33,091 nt of DNA from CAZSVE01 sp964610175 (GCA_964610175.1 CAZSVE010000029.1:1-33091), one strand, 5' to 3'; counted from the first letter of the stretch, positions 15,032 to 23,403 are shown. Program-made: numbers and translations. The notes: generated from the letters alone by a model not told the origin.

Positions 15032-15540
15032 ACGATCTTGTCTTCGACTGCGAACGGCTATCGATTTATCACGCAATACGGCGTGATTTCCTGGATAGAT
15101 GGCAACGAATAAGCGCCTTCCTGGTGGTATTGTCCGGGACCGCCGCCTTTGCGGCCCTCAGCGCGAGATGGAACCTGGACTGGCTGGCGCTGGTTCCGGC
15201 ATTGTTCGGACTTGCCAGCCTGGTATTCGATTTCACCGGCAAGGCACGCATTCACGAGAATGTCTACCGCCGCTTATGCGCTCTGCGTGGGAGCATCCTG
15301 GCCGATGAGAACGCGGCGCAAAAAATCCACAAATGGCAGGAGGCGATACATGAGATCTACGCAGATGAGGCATCCACCTATCGCGCCTTGGATGCATGGG
15401 CGCACAATCTTGCTTGTGATGGACGTGGGCAAATGGAATACAAGTTGAAAATTCCCTGGATGCACTTGTTATTGAAAAACGTATGGCCATTTTGGTCCGC
15501 GAATTACGCGGATAGGGACATCGCCGGGCTGCACGGATGA
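14866..15540 (+). CDS. Two-TM SLATT-like membrane protein
   Basis: The conserved part begins at about residue 55 (NDLVFDCERLSIYHAIRRDF), followed by two membrane helices at 83-100 (SAFLVVLSGTAAFAALSA) and 104-124, then a helical cytoplasmic domain (ARIHENVYRRLCALRGSIL, QKIHKWQEAIHEIY). This layout is that of SLATT-type 2TM proteins, proposed as membrane-disrupting effectors in nucleotide-signalling conflict systems; family membership is by eye. Residues 1-54 are Thr/Pro/Ser-rich and out of frame with the Pro-rich gene at 14852, so they may not be translated. Translation starting after the Pro-rich ORF would need an unusual start codon or frameshift. No cyclase or SLOG gene is adjacent. Confidence 0.6.
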   Translation: MGSEAIATGTKPEIGTTPAQQIEPFAGSKETGQCSSPKNNRSVASGATPTAEEEVNDLVFDCERLSIYHAIRRDFLDRWQRISAFLVVLSGTAAFAALSARWNLDWLALVPALFGLASLVFDFTGKARIHENVYRRLCALRGSILADENAAQKIHKWQEAIHEIYADEASTYRALDAWAHNLACDGRGQMEYKLKIPWMHLLLKNVWPFWSANYADRDIAGLHG

Positions 15541-15617
15541 AGCAGAAGAACTCAGACGTATGATTCCCGGTTTTTATTCGTATAATTTTCGGCGCTTTAT
15601 CTCATGTGACGTGTTAA

Positions 15618-15735
15618 TCGTTTATTTTCCGCTCATCTTCGCATGAGTCGAGTTTTACAAGAAACAAGTTCTACAGAACACCGGCTTTGCTTTACCTGCC
15701 CATGCCGGATCATGCCGGGTCGGTTCGAGCACAAG
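15618..15735 (-). repeat. Dispersed repeat family B, copy 5 (inverted, diverged)
   Basis: It begins CGTTTATTTTCCGCTCATCT, includes GAGTTTTACAAGAAAC, and ends near GGTTCGAGCACAAGCTGCG. The interior is longer than in other copies. The remaining part of 15541-16070 has a hairpin (GTTTTCCCGAG / CTCGGGGAAAAC near 15924-15950) and no credible gene. Confidence 0.55.
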
Positions 15736-16169
15736 CTGCGCCGAATCCCAGGTTGGAATCCGGTTCACGAGTATCTTGGGCGAGTTTCATCGGGATGGGC
15801 ATCATGGGCGAGCAGAGCGGAAATCGATTCTGCTGTCTCCGGGTACAAGGGGGCATATCCTGTCGATTGCGAGGCAAGATCTCCCCCGTTTCCATGCCCG
15901 AATCGCCGCATAGCGGCTCGAGTTTTCCCGAGACTGCGCTCGGGGAAAACACTCCTTCGGAGAACAGCAGAAACCATAAACCCGAAATATCGGCAAACTC
16001 GGTCGTTACCGACACGTTTGTTCGTAGCGAGCCTTCAAGGGCCTAACCTTCTCGAAATACTTCCAAGCCATTGAAAAAATCACATCAATCCGAGCAGACC
16101 GAAAAAAGCTCGAAAAATACCGAAGAAGAGCTGAACAAGAAATCCAGCGAGGAGACATCCAAGGAACGG

Positions 16170-16889
16170 GTGCTTATCTATCACATGCGGGAAGTGGTCA
16201 AGACGCGCGAGGCCGAGGGTACGGCATTTCGATTGGTAGTACCCAGTCTTCAAATCGCCCTCGGGGAAAAAATCGCCTTGATCGGTCAAAGCGGTTGCGG
16301 TAAAAGCACCTTGCTAGACTTGTTGGCCATGGTGCTGCAACCCTCTGCCGCGGGTGCGTTCCGATTCCGTCCCGAACCCGGCGCCTCTCCCCTGGATATC
16401 GCCAATTACTGGCGACGCCATAAATTGAACCGCCTGGGGGATTTGCGCAGGCAACGCATCGGCTACGTGATGCAAACAGGTGGTTTGCTGCCTTACCTGA
16501 CGGTGCGGGACAATATCAGTCTTTCGCGCCGACTCCTCGGGATGCCCGAGGATGGAACCGTAGACACACTGTTGGAATCCCTGGGGATCGAGCGTCACGT
16601 CAACAAGCTTCCTTCTTTGCTCTCGGTAGGGGAGCGCCAACGGGTCGCCATCGCCCGCGCCCTGGCTCACAAACCATCCATCGTGATTGCGGATGAACCT
16701 ACCGCTCCCCTGGACCCCATTACGGCGAGAAAAATCATGGGCCTTTTTATCAACCTTGTGGAAAGATTCCATATTACCGTTATCGTGGCCAGTCATGACT
16801 GGAATCACGTGGAACAATTGGGGCTGCGTGGCCTTTCTCATCGGACGCGCCAGCAGGATAACTTAACCGAAACAGTGGTAACGGGTTAA
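16170..16889 (+). CDS. ABC transporter ATP-binding protein (LolD/MacB type)
   Basis: It powers the permease encoded next, with which it overlaps by one base (TAATG), so the two are translationally coupled. Motifs, numbered from the longest start (TTG 16071): Walker A GQSGCGKST (72-80), Q-loop Q135 in YVMQTGGLLPYL, Walker B IVIADEPT (204-211), H-loop ASHD (H242). The signature is LSVGERQR (184-191), where the usual second Gly of LSGGQ is Val. GTG 16170 has AAGGA upstream and gives a normal N-terminus; the TTG start would add 33 very charged residues (Lys/Glu/Ser) without a ribosome-binding site. The substrate is unknown; the family includes lipoprotein and peptide exporters. Confidence 0.85.
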   Translation: MLIYHMREVVKTREAEGTAFRLVVPSLQIALGEKIALIGQSGCGKSTLLDLLAMVLQPSAAGAFRFRPEPGASPLDIANYWRRHKLNRLGDLRRQRIGYVMQTGGLLPYLTVRDNISLSRRLLGMPEDGTVDTLLESLGIERHVNKLPSLLSVGERQRVAIARALAHKPSIVIADEPTAPLDPITARKIMGLFINLVERFHITVIVASHDWNHVEQLGLRGLSHRTRQQDNLTETVVTG

Positions 16890-18127
16890 TGGCAGTACAA
16901 CGTTTGCCTGGGAAGCCGTCCGTTGGATTCGTCCATGTATTTTGGCTTGCTTTCCGGGATTATGCCCATGAATGGGTGATGTCGGGGTGTTTCACTTTGG
17001 CGCTTGCCGCGGTGCTTGCGCCCATGATGGTACTGTTCGGGCTCAAGTTCGGTATCGTCAGTAACATGCTCGAACAATTGGTGGAAGAGCCTCGAAACCG
17101 TGAAATCCGTTCCGTGGGGAGCGGACGCTACGATACGGCCTGGTTCGAATCCATGGCGAAACGACCGACAGTGGGCTTCATCATTCCCCGCACCCGAAAT
17201 ATCGCGGCCACGATCCAACTAAAGAGCGACACCGCGCCACGGATCGTTTCGGCGGAGCTGATTCCCACCACCGACGGAGAACCGCTATTGGCGAGCAGTC
17301 GACGCATCCCGAAGACACGTACCGAAATCGTGCTTTCCAGTGCCGCGGCCAGGAAACTCAATGCCAGGGTCGGGGATGTCATCGATGGAAGCCTTTCGCG
17401 CCGATTTCAGGGGCGGCGCGAGCGGGTGCATGCGAAACTTACCGTGATTGGCATAGCCAAGCTCGCGGCCTTCCCTCGCGCCGGAGGGTTCGTATCCCTT
17501 GGGTTGGTAACCGCGGTGGAAGACTTTCGCGATGGGCGCGCCGTGCCGGAACTTGGCTGGTCGGGCAATCCGATATCGACGACACGAACGTTTCCAGGAT
17601 TCCGTCTGTTCGCGCGCACCATCGGCGACGTGGCTACCCTGCGCGACACGCTGATGATCCAGGGCATCGAAGTCAGAACCCGCGCGGTGGACATCGAGAT
17701 GGTGCAAACCATGGACCGCAATTTCAGCGCCGTCTTTTGGATTATCGCCATTATTGGTTTCATCGGCTTTTCGTTTTCCCTGGGCGCCAGCCTGTGGGCA
17801 AATGTCGAACGAAAACGCCGTGATCTCAGTGTATTGCGGCTGGTTGGCTTTCACACCGGCGATATCGTGTGGTTTCCGGTGCTACAAGCCCTCTTCACCG
17901 CATTGATCGGTTGGATGCTGGCAAGCGCCATCTACATCGGGGTGGAGCAGACCATCAACCGCATGTTGATGCCGCAGCTTCAACCGGGACAAGTGATCTG
18001 CCAGTTGTTATGGGATCATTTCCTGATCGCGGCAGGGCTCACTATCCTTGCCGCCGTGTCCGCCGCGGCGTTGGGTGGGTACCGTTCCGCCAGGATCGAG
18101 CCATCGGAGGGATTGCGGGATACCTGA
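16889..18127 (+). CDS. ABC transporter permease, FtsX/MacB-like
   Basis: The 412-aa membrane protein has the FtsX-like plan: a TM helix at about 31-53, a large extracytoplasmic domain (about 60-275), then three helices at about 281-302, 325-350 and 378-398. The 'ANVERKRRDLSVLRLVGFHTGDI' stretch after TM2 is the coupling-helix region typical of this permease type. Such permeases work as mechanotransmission or export proteins with a cognate ATPase, here the overlapping upstream gene. Members usually act as dimers. No periplasmic adaptor or outer-membrane gene is near, so the exported substrate remains open. Confidence 0.85.
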   Translation: MAVQRLPGKPSVGFVHVFWLAFRDYAHEWVMSGCFTLALAAVLAPMMVLFGLKFGIVSNMLEQLVEEPRNREIRSVGSGRYDTAWFESMAKRPTVGFIIPRTRNIAATIQLKSDTAPRIVSAELIPTTDGEPLLASSRRIPKTRTEIVLSSAAARKLNARVGDVIDGSLSRRFQGRRERVHAKLTVIGIAKLAAFPRAGGFVSLGLVTAVEDFRDGRAVPELGWSGNPISTTRTFPGFRLFARTIGDVATLRDTLMIQGIEVRTRAVDIEMVQTMDRNFSAVFWIIAIIGFIGFSFSLGASLWANVERKRRDLSVLRLVGFHTGDIVWFPVLQALFTALIGWMLASAIYIGVEQTINRMLMPQLQPGQVICQLLWDHFLIAAGLTILAAVSAAALGGYRSARIEPSEGLRDT

Positions 18128-18132
18128 CAAGG

Positions 18133-18162
18133 GTTGGCCCAACGAGGTTTGGCCCAACGATG
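18133..18162 (+). repeat. Short direct repeat after the ABC genes
   Basis: GGTTGGCCCAACGA and GGTTTGGCCCAACGA follow each other directly, giving two ~15-bp units. Further on, ATCGCGCCGAAATC, ATCGCGCCGAATC and ATCGCGACGG form a 13-bp series at 18269-18303 that reaches into the end of the znuB-like gene. No gene is seen in 18128-18292. Confidence 0.4.
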
Positions 18163-18292
18163 TCTGGTGGATGCCCCGATATTGGAGATCGGATCCTTAT
18201 CCGGGGGAGGATCGTAACGATGAGGTTATTCGCCAGCCAGGCCTCGCCAGGCTGGCACCCGGATCATATCGCGCCGAAATCATCGCGCCGAA

Positions 18293-19078
18293 TCATCGCG
18301 ACGGAACCGCGGACACGAGTGCGAACAACAGCGTCGCCATCACCACGATGGCCGGGCCTGTCGGCAGGTCCCAGCGCAGCGATGCGGTGAATCCGCCAAT
18401 CACCGAAGCGCTCCCGAAAAGTGCCGCCGTTATCGCCATCTGCTCCGGGGATTTCGCGACGCGCCGCGCGATCGCCGCCGGAATAATCAGCAACGACACG
18501 ATCAAAAGAACCCCCACCACCTTCATGCCGACGGCAATGACACACGCCACCATCGACACGAAAATGAGGCGCATGCGCTCCACCGCAACCCCCTCCACCG
18601 CAGCGAGATCCTCATGGACGGTGGCCGAAAGCAGCGGACGCCAAATAGCCGTGAGCACCCCCAGTATCAGGATGGCCAGCGCATAGATCAGAACCAGATC
18701 CCAACGCGCGATGGCCAGGACATCCCCGAACAGGTAGGCCATCAGATCGATGCGCAGCTCCTCCATCAGGGAGATGATCACGAATCCGAGGGCGAGCGAC
18801 CCATGGGCGAGCACCCCGAGGAGTGTGTCACTGGCCAGCGTTTTTCGACGCTCCAGAACAGAAAGCATAATCGCGAAATTCAGGCAAAAGATCAGGACAC
18901 CCATGGTAGGGCCGAGCCCGACCAAAAATCCCAACGCGATCCCCAATAGGGCCGAATGCGACAACGCCGCCCCGAAATAGGCCATGCGGCGCCAGATGAC
19001 GACGCACCCCAATGGCCCTGCCACAACGGCGATCCCGATACCTCCCAACAAGGCGCGCAGCAGGAACTCATCCATCGC
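18293..19078 (-). CDS. znuB: Zinc ABC transporter permease ZnuB
   Basis: The 261-aa protein has seven or eight membrane helices and the ABC-3 family signature, including LLRALLGGIGIAVVAGPLGC near the start, WRRMAYFGAALSHSALLGIA (28-47), and IVSLLIIPAAIARRVA further on. ZnuB forms the membrane pore of the ZnuABC zinc importer. Family members start at 'MDxFLLRALL', which matches ATG 19078; ATGs at 19084 and 19090 add two or four residues. No ribosome-binding site is clear. znuC normally precedes znuB and is absent; upstream lies a family-B repeat piece and then an Rpn gene on the other strand. The ATPase and binding protein must be elsewhere, or this gene was separated from them. Confidence 0.85.
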   Translation of the reverse strand, partial: AMDEFLLRALLGGIGIAVVAGPLGCVVIWRRMAYFGAALSHSALLGIALGFLVGLGPTMGVLIFCLNFAIMLSVLERRKTLASDTLLGVLAHGSLALGFVIISLMEELRIDLMAYLFGDVLAIARWDLVLIYALAILILGVLTAIWRPLLSATVHEDLAAVEGVAVERMRLIFVSMVACVIAVGMKVVGVLLIVSLLIIPAAIARRVAKSPEQMAITAALFGSASVIGGFTASLRWDLPTGPAIVVMATLLFALVSAVPSR

Positions 19079-19174
19079 CATTGCCATGAAAGCACGCCGC
19101 GTGCGGCAACGATGGTATTTCGGCGCCCCTTTCATTCTCGGGGATGATGACAGTCTCCACGTCACCGTTCATGG

Positions 19175-19210
19175 GATTCGATTGCGAAGCCGAGCGGGAA
19201 ATAAACAAAA
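19175..19210 (+). repeat. Family B repeat fragment (3' end)
   Basis: GATTGCGAAGCCGAGCGGGA followed by AATAAACAAAA matches the last third of complete family-B copies. It lies about 100 bp upstream of znuB. The rest of 19211-19446 shows two tandem AAGGGGCAAC units (19424-19441) just before the Rpn gene and nothing else I can support. Confidence 0.55.
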
Positions 19211-19446
19211 TATCGTCTCCATCTTTACACTCCGGGAACAGGGAAATCACGACAACCCCTCGCCACGGAGAGTACCGTGGCGAAGCACGCTTTGTACATG
19301 ATGCCGGTTGGGATCACCCCATGGTCTTTTCAGGCAACAATCTTTCCAGGCAGCGCTCCCGCCCTCCCCACCGAGCCGCTATAATCGTCAGGCAATCTCC
19401 GTTTCCCTCCCATCCCCAAGCAAGGGGCAACAAGGGGCAATCAGCC

Positions 19447-20397
19447 ATGCGAATCGCCAATCCCATCTACGACGTCGTGTTCAAATACCTGATGCAGAAC
19501 AACGACATCGCCATCCTCATCCTATCCACCATTCTCGACGAGGAGATCCTCTCCCTGGATCTCCTGCCCCAGGAAACCACCATGGCGTTGGAAAAGCGCT
19601 CCTTCACCGTGTACCAGTTGGACTTTTCCGCCCGCATCAGGACCGACAGCGGCGAGGAACACCATGTCATCATCGAGATCCAGAAGGCCAAGTTCGCCGC
19701 CGACATCATGCGGTTCCGGCGTTATCTCGGAGAGCAATACAAAAAGGGCTTCCCGGTCCAAGGCGACAAGGCCCCGAAGGCCATCCCCATCATCGGCATC
19801 TATTTCCTCGGCTACCGGCTCGACCATATCGCCGCCCCGGTCATCGAAGTGCTGCGGCGCTATTACGACGCCGCCACCGGAGAAGAGATCCCGGAGCGCG
19901 AGGAATTCATCGAAAGCCTCACCCACGACAGTTTCGTCATCCAGATCCCGCAGCTTCGTCCCGAGCGCCGCACGGCCACGGAAAAGCTCCTGGCCATTTT
20001 CGACCAGCACTGCAGGGACGAAAGAGACGGACACCTCCTGGATGTGGATGACGCGGCCTATCCCGAAGAGTATCGAAAGGTAGTGCGCTGGCTGAACATA
20101 GCGGTCTCCGAGCCCGATATCCGACGAACCATGGAAGTCGAAGACGACATCCTGGCGGAACTGGAGGATATCGAGCGCCAGATCGCGGGGAAGGACAAGC
20201 TTATCGAGGAAAAGGATCAAGTCATCGAGGAGAATGCCAAGGCCCTGGAGGAGAAGGACAAGGCCATCGAGGAAAACGCCAGGGCCCTGGAGGAGAAGGA
20301 CAAGGCCATCGAGGAAAACGCCAGGGCCCTGGAGGAGAAAGAGCGGGCGCTGGCGGAAAAGGACCGCCTGATCGCGGAGTTGCGCGGTTCGCCATAG
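19447..20397 (+). CDS. Rpn family recombination-promoting nuclease (PD-(D/E)XK transposase-like)
   Basis: The 316-aa protein opens MRIANPIYDVVFKYLMQNND, the standard start of Rpn/PD-(D/E)XK 'putative transposase' proteins. Active-site candidates are D59 (VYQLDFSARI) and E77-x-Q79 (VIIEIQKAKF), as in the D...ExQ core that gives RpnA its DNA endonuclease activity. Residues 231-312 form a long coiled coil containing perfect 14-residue repeats (ALEEKDKAIEENAR, residues 266-279 and 280-293, then a variant). ATG 19447 fits the family start; the frame is open further upstream through non-coding repeat sequence. These proteins promote RecA-independent recombination; some variable C-termini are thought to modulate activity. 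It lies 290 bp before the ROCO gene on the same strand. Confidence 0.88.
   Translation: MRIANPIYDVVFKYLMQNNDIAILILSTILDEEILSLDLLPQETTMALEKRSFTVYQLDFSARIRTDSGEEHHVIIEIQKAKFAADIMRFRRYLGEQYKKGFPVQGDKAPKAIPIIGIYFLGYRLDHIAAPVIEVLRRYYDAATGEEIPEREEFIESLTHDSFVIQIPQLRPERRTATEKLLAIFDQHCRDERDGHLLDVDDAAYPEEYRKVVRWLNIAVSEPDIRRTMEVEDDILAELEDIERQIAGKDKLIEEKDQVIEENAKALEEKDKAIEENARALEEKDKAIEENARALEEKERALAEKDRLIAELRGSP
20242..20367 (+). repeat. 42-bp in-frame tandem repeat in the Rpn coiled coil
   Basis: Two 42-bp units (20242-20283 and 20284-20325) are identical and a third (20326-20367) is diverged after its first half. Each encodes 14 residues, so change in copy number keeps frame and lengthens the coil by two heptads. 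Perfect identity suggests recent duplication. Confidence 0.85.
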
Positions 20398-20420
20398 GTC
20401 GAGCGTACCGGGACAAGCGC

Positions 20421-20454
20421 GCCCTCGATACCCCTCCTGTTTTTTCGAGGGGGC
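20421..20454. terminator. Weak inverted repeat after the Rpn gene
   Basis: GCCCTCGA (20421-20428) pairs with TCGAGGGGGC (20445-20454), with a T6 run in the loop rather than after the stem. It may end the Rpn transcript but is not a canonical terminator. A REP-like CATTCC...GGAATCCAGG motif follows near 20540-20575. Confidence 0.25.
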
Positions 20455-20596
20455 ATGATGGCGCGACCAGTGGATGGCATGGCCTGCATCGACCCGATTG
20501 TCTCCACTCGGGGTATCGGAAAAAATCGAACCACGCTCGTCATTCCGCTAGGGATGGGCGGAATCCAGGACCAGGGATGGTGAAAAACGACCCTTT

Positions 20597-20672
20597 GGAA
20601 AAAACAGGAATCCCGAGGGAACCGCGCCAGGACCCACCCCGCTTCGGTCCCGGCGCGAAGCGCCAACATAGT
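20597..20672 (-). repeat. Dispersed repeat family A, copy 3 (inverted)
   Basis: It contains GGAAAAAACAGGAATCCCGAG, ACCCACCCCGCTTCGGTCC and GGCGCGAAGCGCCAACATAG, the reverse of copy 4 at 23314. The ROCO gene's ribosome-binding site lies immediately after it, so copies 3 and 4 flank the ROCO gene in opposite orientations. Confidence 0.65.
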
Positions 20673-20688
20673 TCTGGAGAAACCCATC

Positions 20689-23298
20689 ATGCCCGACACC
20701 GATATCAGGAAATTCCGCAACGAAGTCGAAACACGCCTCCGGAAGATCGGCAACCCCCGGCTTTCTGGCGCCTTCGCGGCGCGCGTCGCCCTGATGGCAC
20801 TGCCCGCGCTGGCGGACCGCGCCGAGAAAAAGGGGTTTCTGTGGTATTGGCGGCAAGGGGACAGGGAAAGACACCTCTTCGCGCTGTGCCGCGCCGTGCA
20901 ATTCGGCGCGTCTTCATCCATTGATTTTGCTATGATTTCCGCCGACGCCTACGCCGCCACCCTCGCCGCCACCCTCGCCGCCACCAACGCCGACGCCGCC
21001 CACGCCGCCCACGCCGCCCACGCCGCCTACGCCGCCTACGCCGCCTACACCGACGCCGCCTACGCCGCCGCCAACGCCGCCGCCAACGCCTACGCCTACG
21101 CCGCCTACGCCTACGCCGCCTACGCGCTGATCCCCTCGATGCGCCAGGAATTGGCCGCGCTTTCCCGGGACACCGAACCCTCCCGATATCTCGCCCAGGC
21201 CATCGAGCCTCCCCCTACCCTCATGGGCCTTCGGGAACGATTTCTTATGGAGGTGCGGGGAATCCCGAGCTTCGACTACTGGGCCGATTGGCTGCAGGAC
21301 CGCTACGACGGCAGGCCCCAGGACCCGAAGATCCTCGAGAAGACCCTGTTGTTGCCCGAGGAGATCGCGGCGCAAGATCCCAGGGCCATCAACCGCTATC
21401 TCGCGGAACTGGCCACCGGTGAGAAGGAACAAAAGATCAAGTGGGTGAGGGCCATCTTCATCGGCAATGGCGAGGCCGGCAAGACCTCCCTGATCCAGGC
21501 CCTGAACGGGGAGGATGTCGCCGAGGGCGACCCCGACATGACCTGCGGCATCGACATCAGCGAGTGGCCGGTGGGCGACAGCGGGCTCACGGCGCATTTC
21601 TGGGACTTCGGCGGCCAGGTCATCGCCCATGCCACCCACCAGTTCTTCCTGCGCGCCCGCTGCGTGTACGTGCTGGTGATCAATGCCCGCAGCGCCGACA
21701 ACAATCCCAACCAGCAGGCCGAGTACTGGCTGGAGTTCGTGCGCGCCTTCGGCAACGAGGCCCCGGTGCTCCTGGTGGGCAACAAGTGCGACCTGACCCC
21801 GGTGGCCGTGGACACCCATCGCCTCCGGGAATCCCACCCCAACATCCGCGGCTTCCATACCCTGTCGGCCACCGGCTATCGTGGCAAATATGGTCGTGAA
21901 TTCGGGATCTTTCGGGACGCTTTTGTCGCTGAACTCGAGAAGGTGGGCGAGGTGCAGCCGTGGTTCTCCCACAAGGAGTTCGCCGTCATCGAGCGGCTGC
22001 GGGACGAGTCCCGCAAGAATCCCTTTTTGGGCAAGGCGACCTTCGACGACGAGTGCGCCGGGCGCGGCATCGATGGCGAGAGGCGCGAGGGGTTCCTCAC
22101 CCTCCTCGATCAGTTGGGGGAGGTGATCCATTTCCCGGAGATCTACCGGGCACGCGGCTTTCGGGAATATCTCCTGAATCCCCGCTGGCTGACCCACGGG
22201 GTCTATACATTGCTCTATTCCGAGCTCTTGAAGCGACAATGCGGGGAACTGCGTCGCGGCGATGTCTCGGAGATCCTGAGAGACCGCACTATCGAGGATG
22301 GCCAGGGCAATGTGTTGCGCTACCCGGAGAAGAGGCTGGATTTTCTGATTTGGGCCATGGCGCAATTCAAGCTCTGCTACCCGTCCGGCAATGGTCCTGG
22401 CAATGGTGCGAGTGATCGATGGATCGTCCCGGACCTGTTGCCGAGCGATCAGCCGGAGCGGATGGAATTCGACGCGCAGAGGGAGGGGGCGCTGCGCTTT
22501 CGGTTCCGTTTCGAGCGCTTCCTGCCCCGCCATGTGCTCAATATGTTCATCGTGGAGCACTACCGGGACATCCACGATGGTCTGGCCTGGCAGCACGGGG
22601 TGCACCTCAAGAGCCGCGACTACCGCGAGACAACGGCCCTGGTGCGCGCCGATTATCAGGAGCGGGTGCTGACGGTGGCGGTGCGTGGCGCCCATGTGGA
22701 CCGCTATTTTTCGGTGCTCTACCACAGTATCGTCAAGATCCTGGAACGCATGCCGAAGTTGAAATACACCAGGCTCGTGCATCTGGATGAAAAGGCCCGG
22801 ATCGCGCGGGAAGGGGAGCCTCCGGGGCGGGGTCGCGCGAATCGGGAGCCGGAGGATGCCCTGGCGGATTTCGAGGATCTGTTGGCGCTGGAGGCCGATG
22901 GGGAAGAGATATTTCGTTGTAAGTTCGGCAGGTATTCCTTGAAGAAATTGTTGAAACCGATGCCGAGAGAGATGGAGCGGGGGCACGTGTCGTCGGGGAT
23001 GGAATATTCCGCGCAACCGGTCCCCGAAAGGGGAAAGGCGTCTTGGTGGGAGAGACTGAGCGGCCTGGGTGGGTTGGCGGCGATTATCGGTACAATTTTT
23101 CCTTTAGTTGGTGCACTGGTGGCGTTCCTTGATAAGCCGGCTTTGCCTGTCGATTCGTGGGAAAGGATAACGTCGGCTTTGATTGGCGGTGCCATGGGGG
23201 GCGTGGGGGCGGTGCTTGTCGTTGCGGTAGCTGCCTGGTTGTGGCATCGGGGGAAACTGGATTGGGGCTCGAAGAAAAACGGCATGGGAGTCCATTGA
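20689..23298 (+). CDS. ROCO family GTPase (Roc-COR) with Ala-rich tract and C-terminal TM pair
   Basis: ATG 20689 follows GGAG by 9 bp. Residues 1-80 are helical (FRNEVETRLRKI, ALMALPALADRAEKKGF). Residues 86-147 form an Ala tract with Tyr, His and Asn at regular spacing. The Roc GTPase has P-loop GNGEAGKTSL (259-268), G3 DFGGQ (306-310), G4 NKCD (365-368) and SAT (393-395). A COR-like domain follows (about 425-705; HFPEIYRARGFREYLLNPRW). Residues 793-814 and 829-852 are probable TM helices. ROCO proteins are GTP-switched dimers; leucine-rich repeats and kinase, common in the family, are absent. Function is unknown; the form suggests a membrane-attached signalling or conflict protein. It is flanked by inverted family-A repeats. 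Confidence 0.88.
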   Translation: MPDTDIRKFRNEVETRLRKIGNPRLSGAFAARVALMALPALADRAEKKGFLWYWRQGDRERHLFALCRAVQFGASSSIDFAMISADAYAATLAATLAATNADAAHAAHAAHAAYAAYAAYTDAAYAAANAAANAYAYAAYAYAAYALIPSMRQELAALSRDTEPSRYLAQAIEPPPTLMGLRERFLMEVRGIPSFDYWADWLQDRYDGRPQDPKILEKTLLLPEEIAAQDPRAINRYLAELATGEKEQKIKWVRAIFIGNGEAGKTSLIQALNGEDVAEGDPDMTCGIDISEWPVGDSGLTAHFWDFGGQVIAHATHQFFLRARCVYVLVINARSADNNPNQQAEYWLEFVRAFGNEAPVLLVGNKCDLTPVAVDTHRLRESHPNIRGFHTLSATGYRGKYGREFGIFRDAFVAELEKVGEVQPWFSHKEFAVIERLRDESRKNPFLGKATFDDECAGRGIDGERREGFLTLLDQLGEVIHFPEIYRARGFREYLLNPRWLTHGVYTLLYSELLKRQCGELRRGDVSEILRDRTIEDGQGNVLRYPEKRLDFLIWAMAQFKLCYPSGNGPGNGASDRWIVPDLLPSDQPERMEFDAQREGALRFRFRFERFLPRHVLNMFIVEHYRDIHDGLAWQHGVHLKSRDYRETTALVRADYQERVLTVAVRGAHVDRYFSVLYHSIVKILERMPKLKYTRLVHLDEKARIAREGEPPGRGRANREPEDALADFEDLLALEADGEEIFRCKFGRYSLKKLLKPMPREMERGHVSSGMEYSAQPVPERGKASWWERLSGLGGLAAIIGTIFPLVGALVAFLDKPALPVDSWERITSALIGGAMGGVGAVLVVAVAAWLWHRGKLDWGSKKNGMGVH
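20944..21129 (+). repeat. 9-bp-unit coding repeat in the ROCO gene
   Basis: GC-rich tracts encode Ala with periodic Tyr/His/Asn/Asp. CACGCCGCC occurs three times in a row at 21001-21027, then TACGCCGCC twice, with related units such as TACGCC and AACGCC on either side. All are multiples of three, so slippage changes length without changing frame. The region also opens long false frames on the other strand. Confidence 0.85.
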
Positions 23299-23313
23299 CA
23301 GGATGGTAAAGGA

Positions 23314-23403
23314 CATGTTAGCGCTTCGCGCCAAGACTGAAGCGGGGTGGGTCTTGGCGAGCACACTGGTTCTCTCGGAATTTTTGTTTTTCCGATACCT
23401 CGA
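23314..23403 (+). repeat. Dispersed repeat family A, copy 4
   Basis: It starts CATGTTAGCGCTTCGCGCC, passes CTGAAGCGGGGTGGGTCTTGG and ends TTTTTGTTTTTCCGATACCT, 16 bp after the ROCO stop. The remaining 23404-23595 holds no gene I can support. Confidence 0.65.

Noticed and set aside
15643..16074. 143-residue frame between the SLATT-like and ABC genes
   Set aside because: It starts inside a family-B repeat and spans hairpins; no motif or ribosome-binding site supports it.
20914..23016. 700-residue open frame on the minus strand with a Gly-Val repeat
   Set aside because: It is the antisense of the ROCO gene; the Gly-Val pattern is the reverse of the Ala-rich codon repeat.
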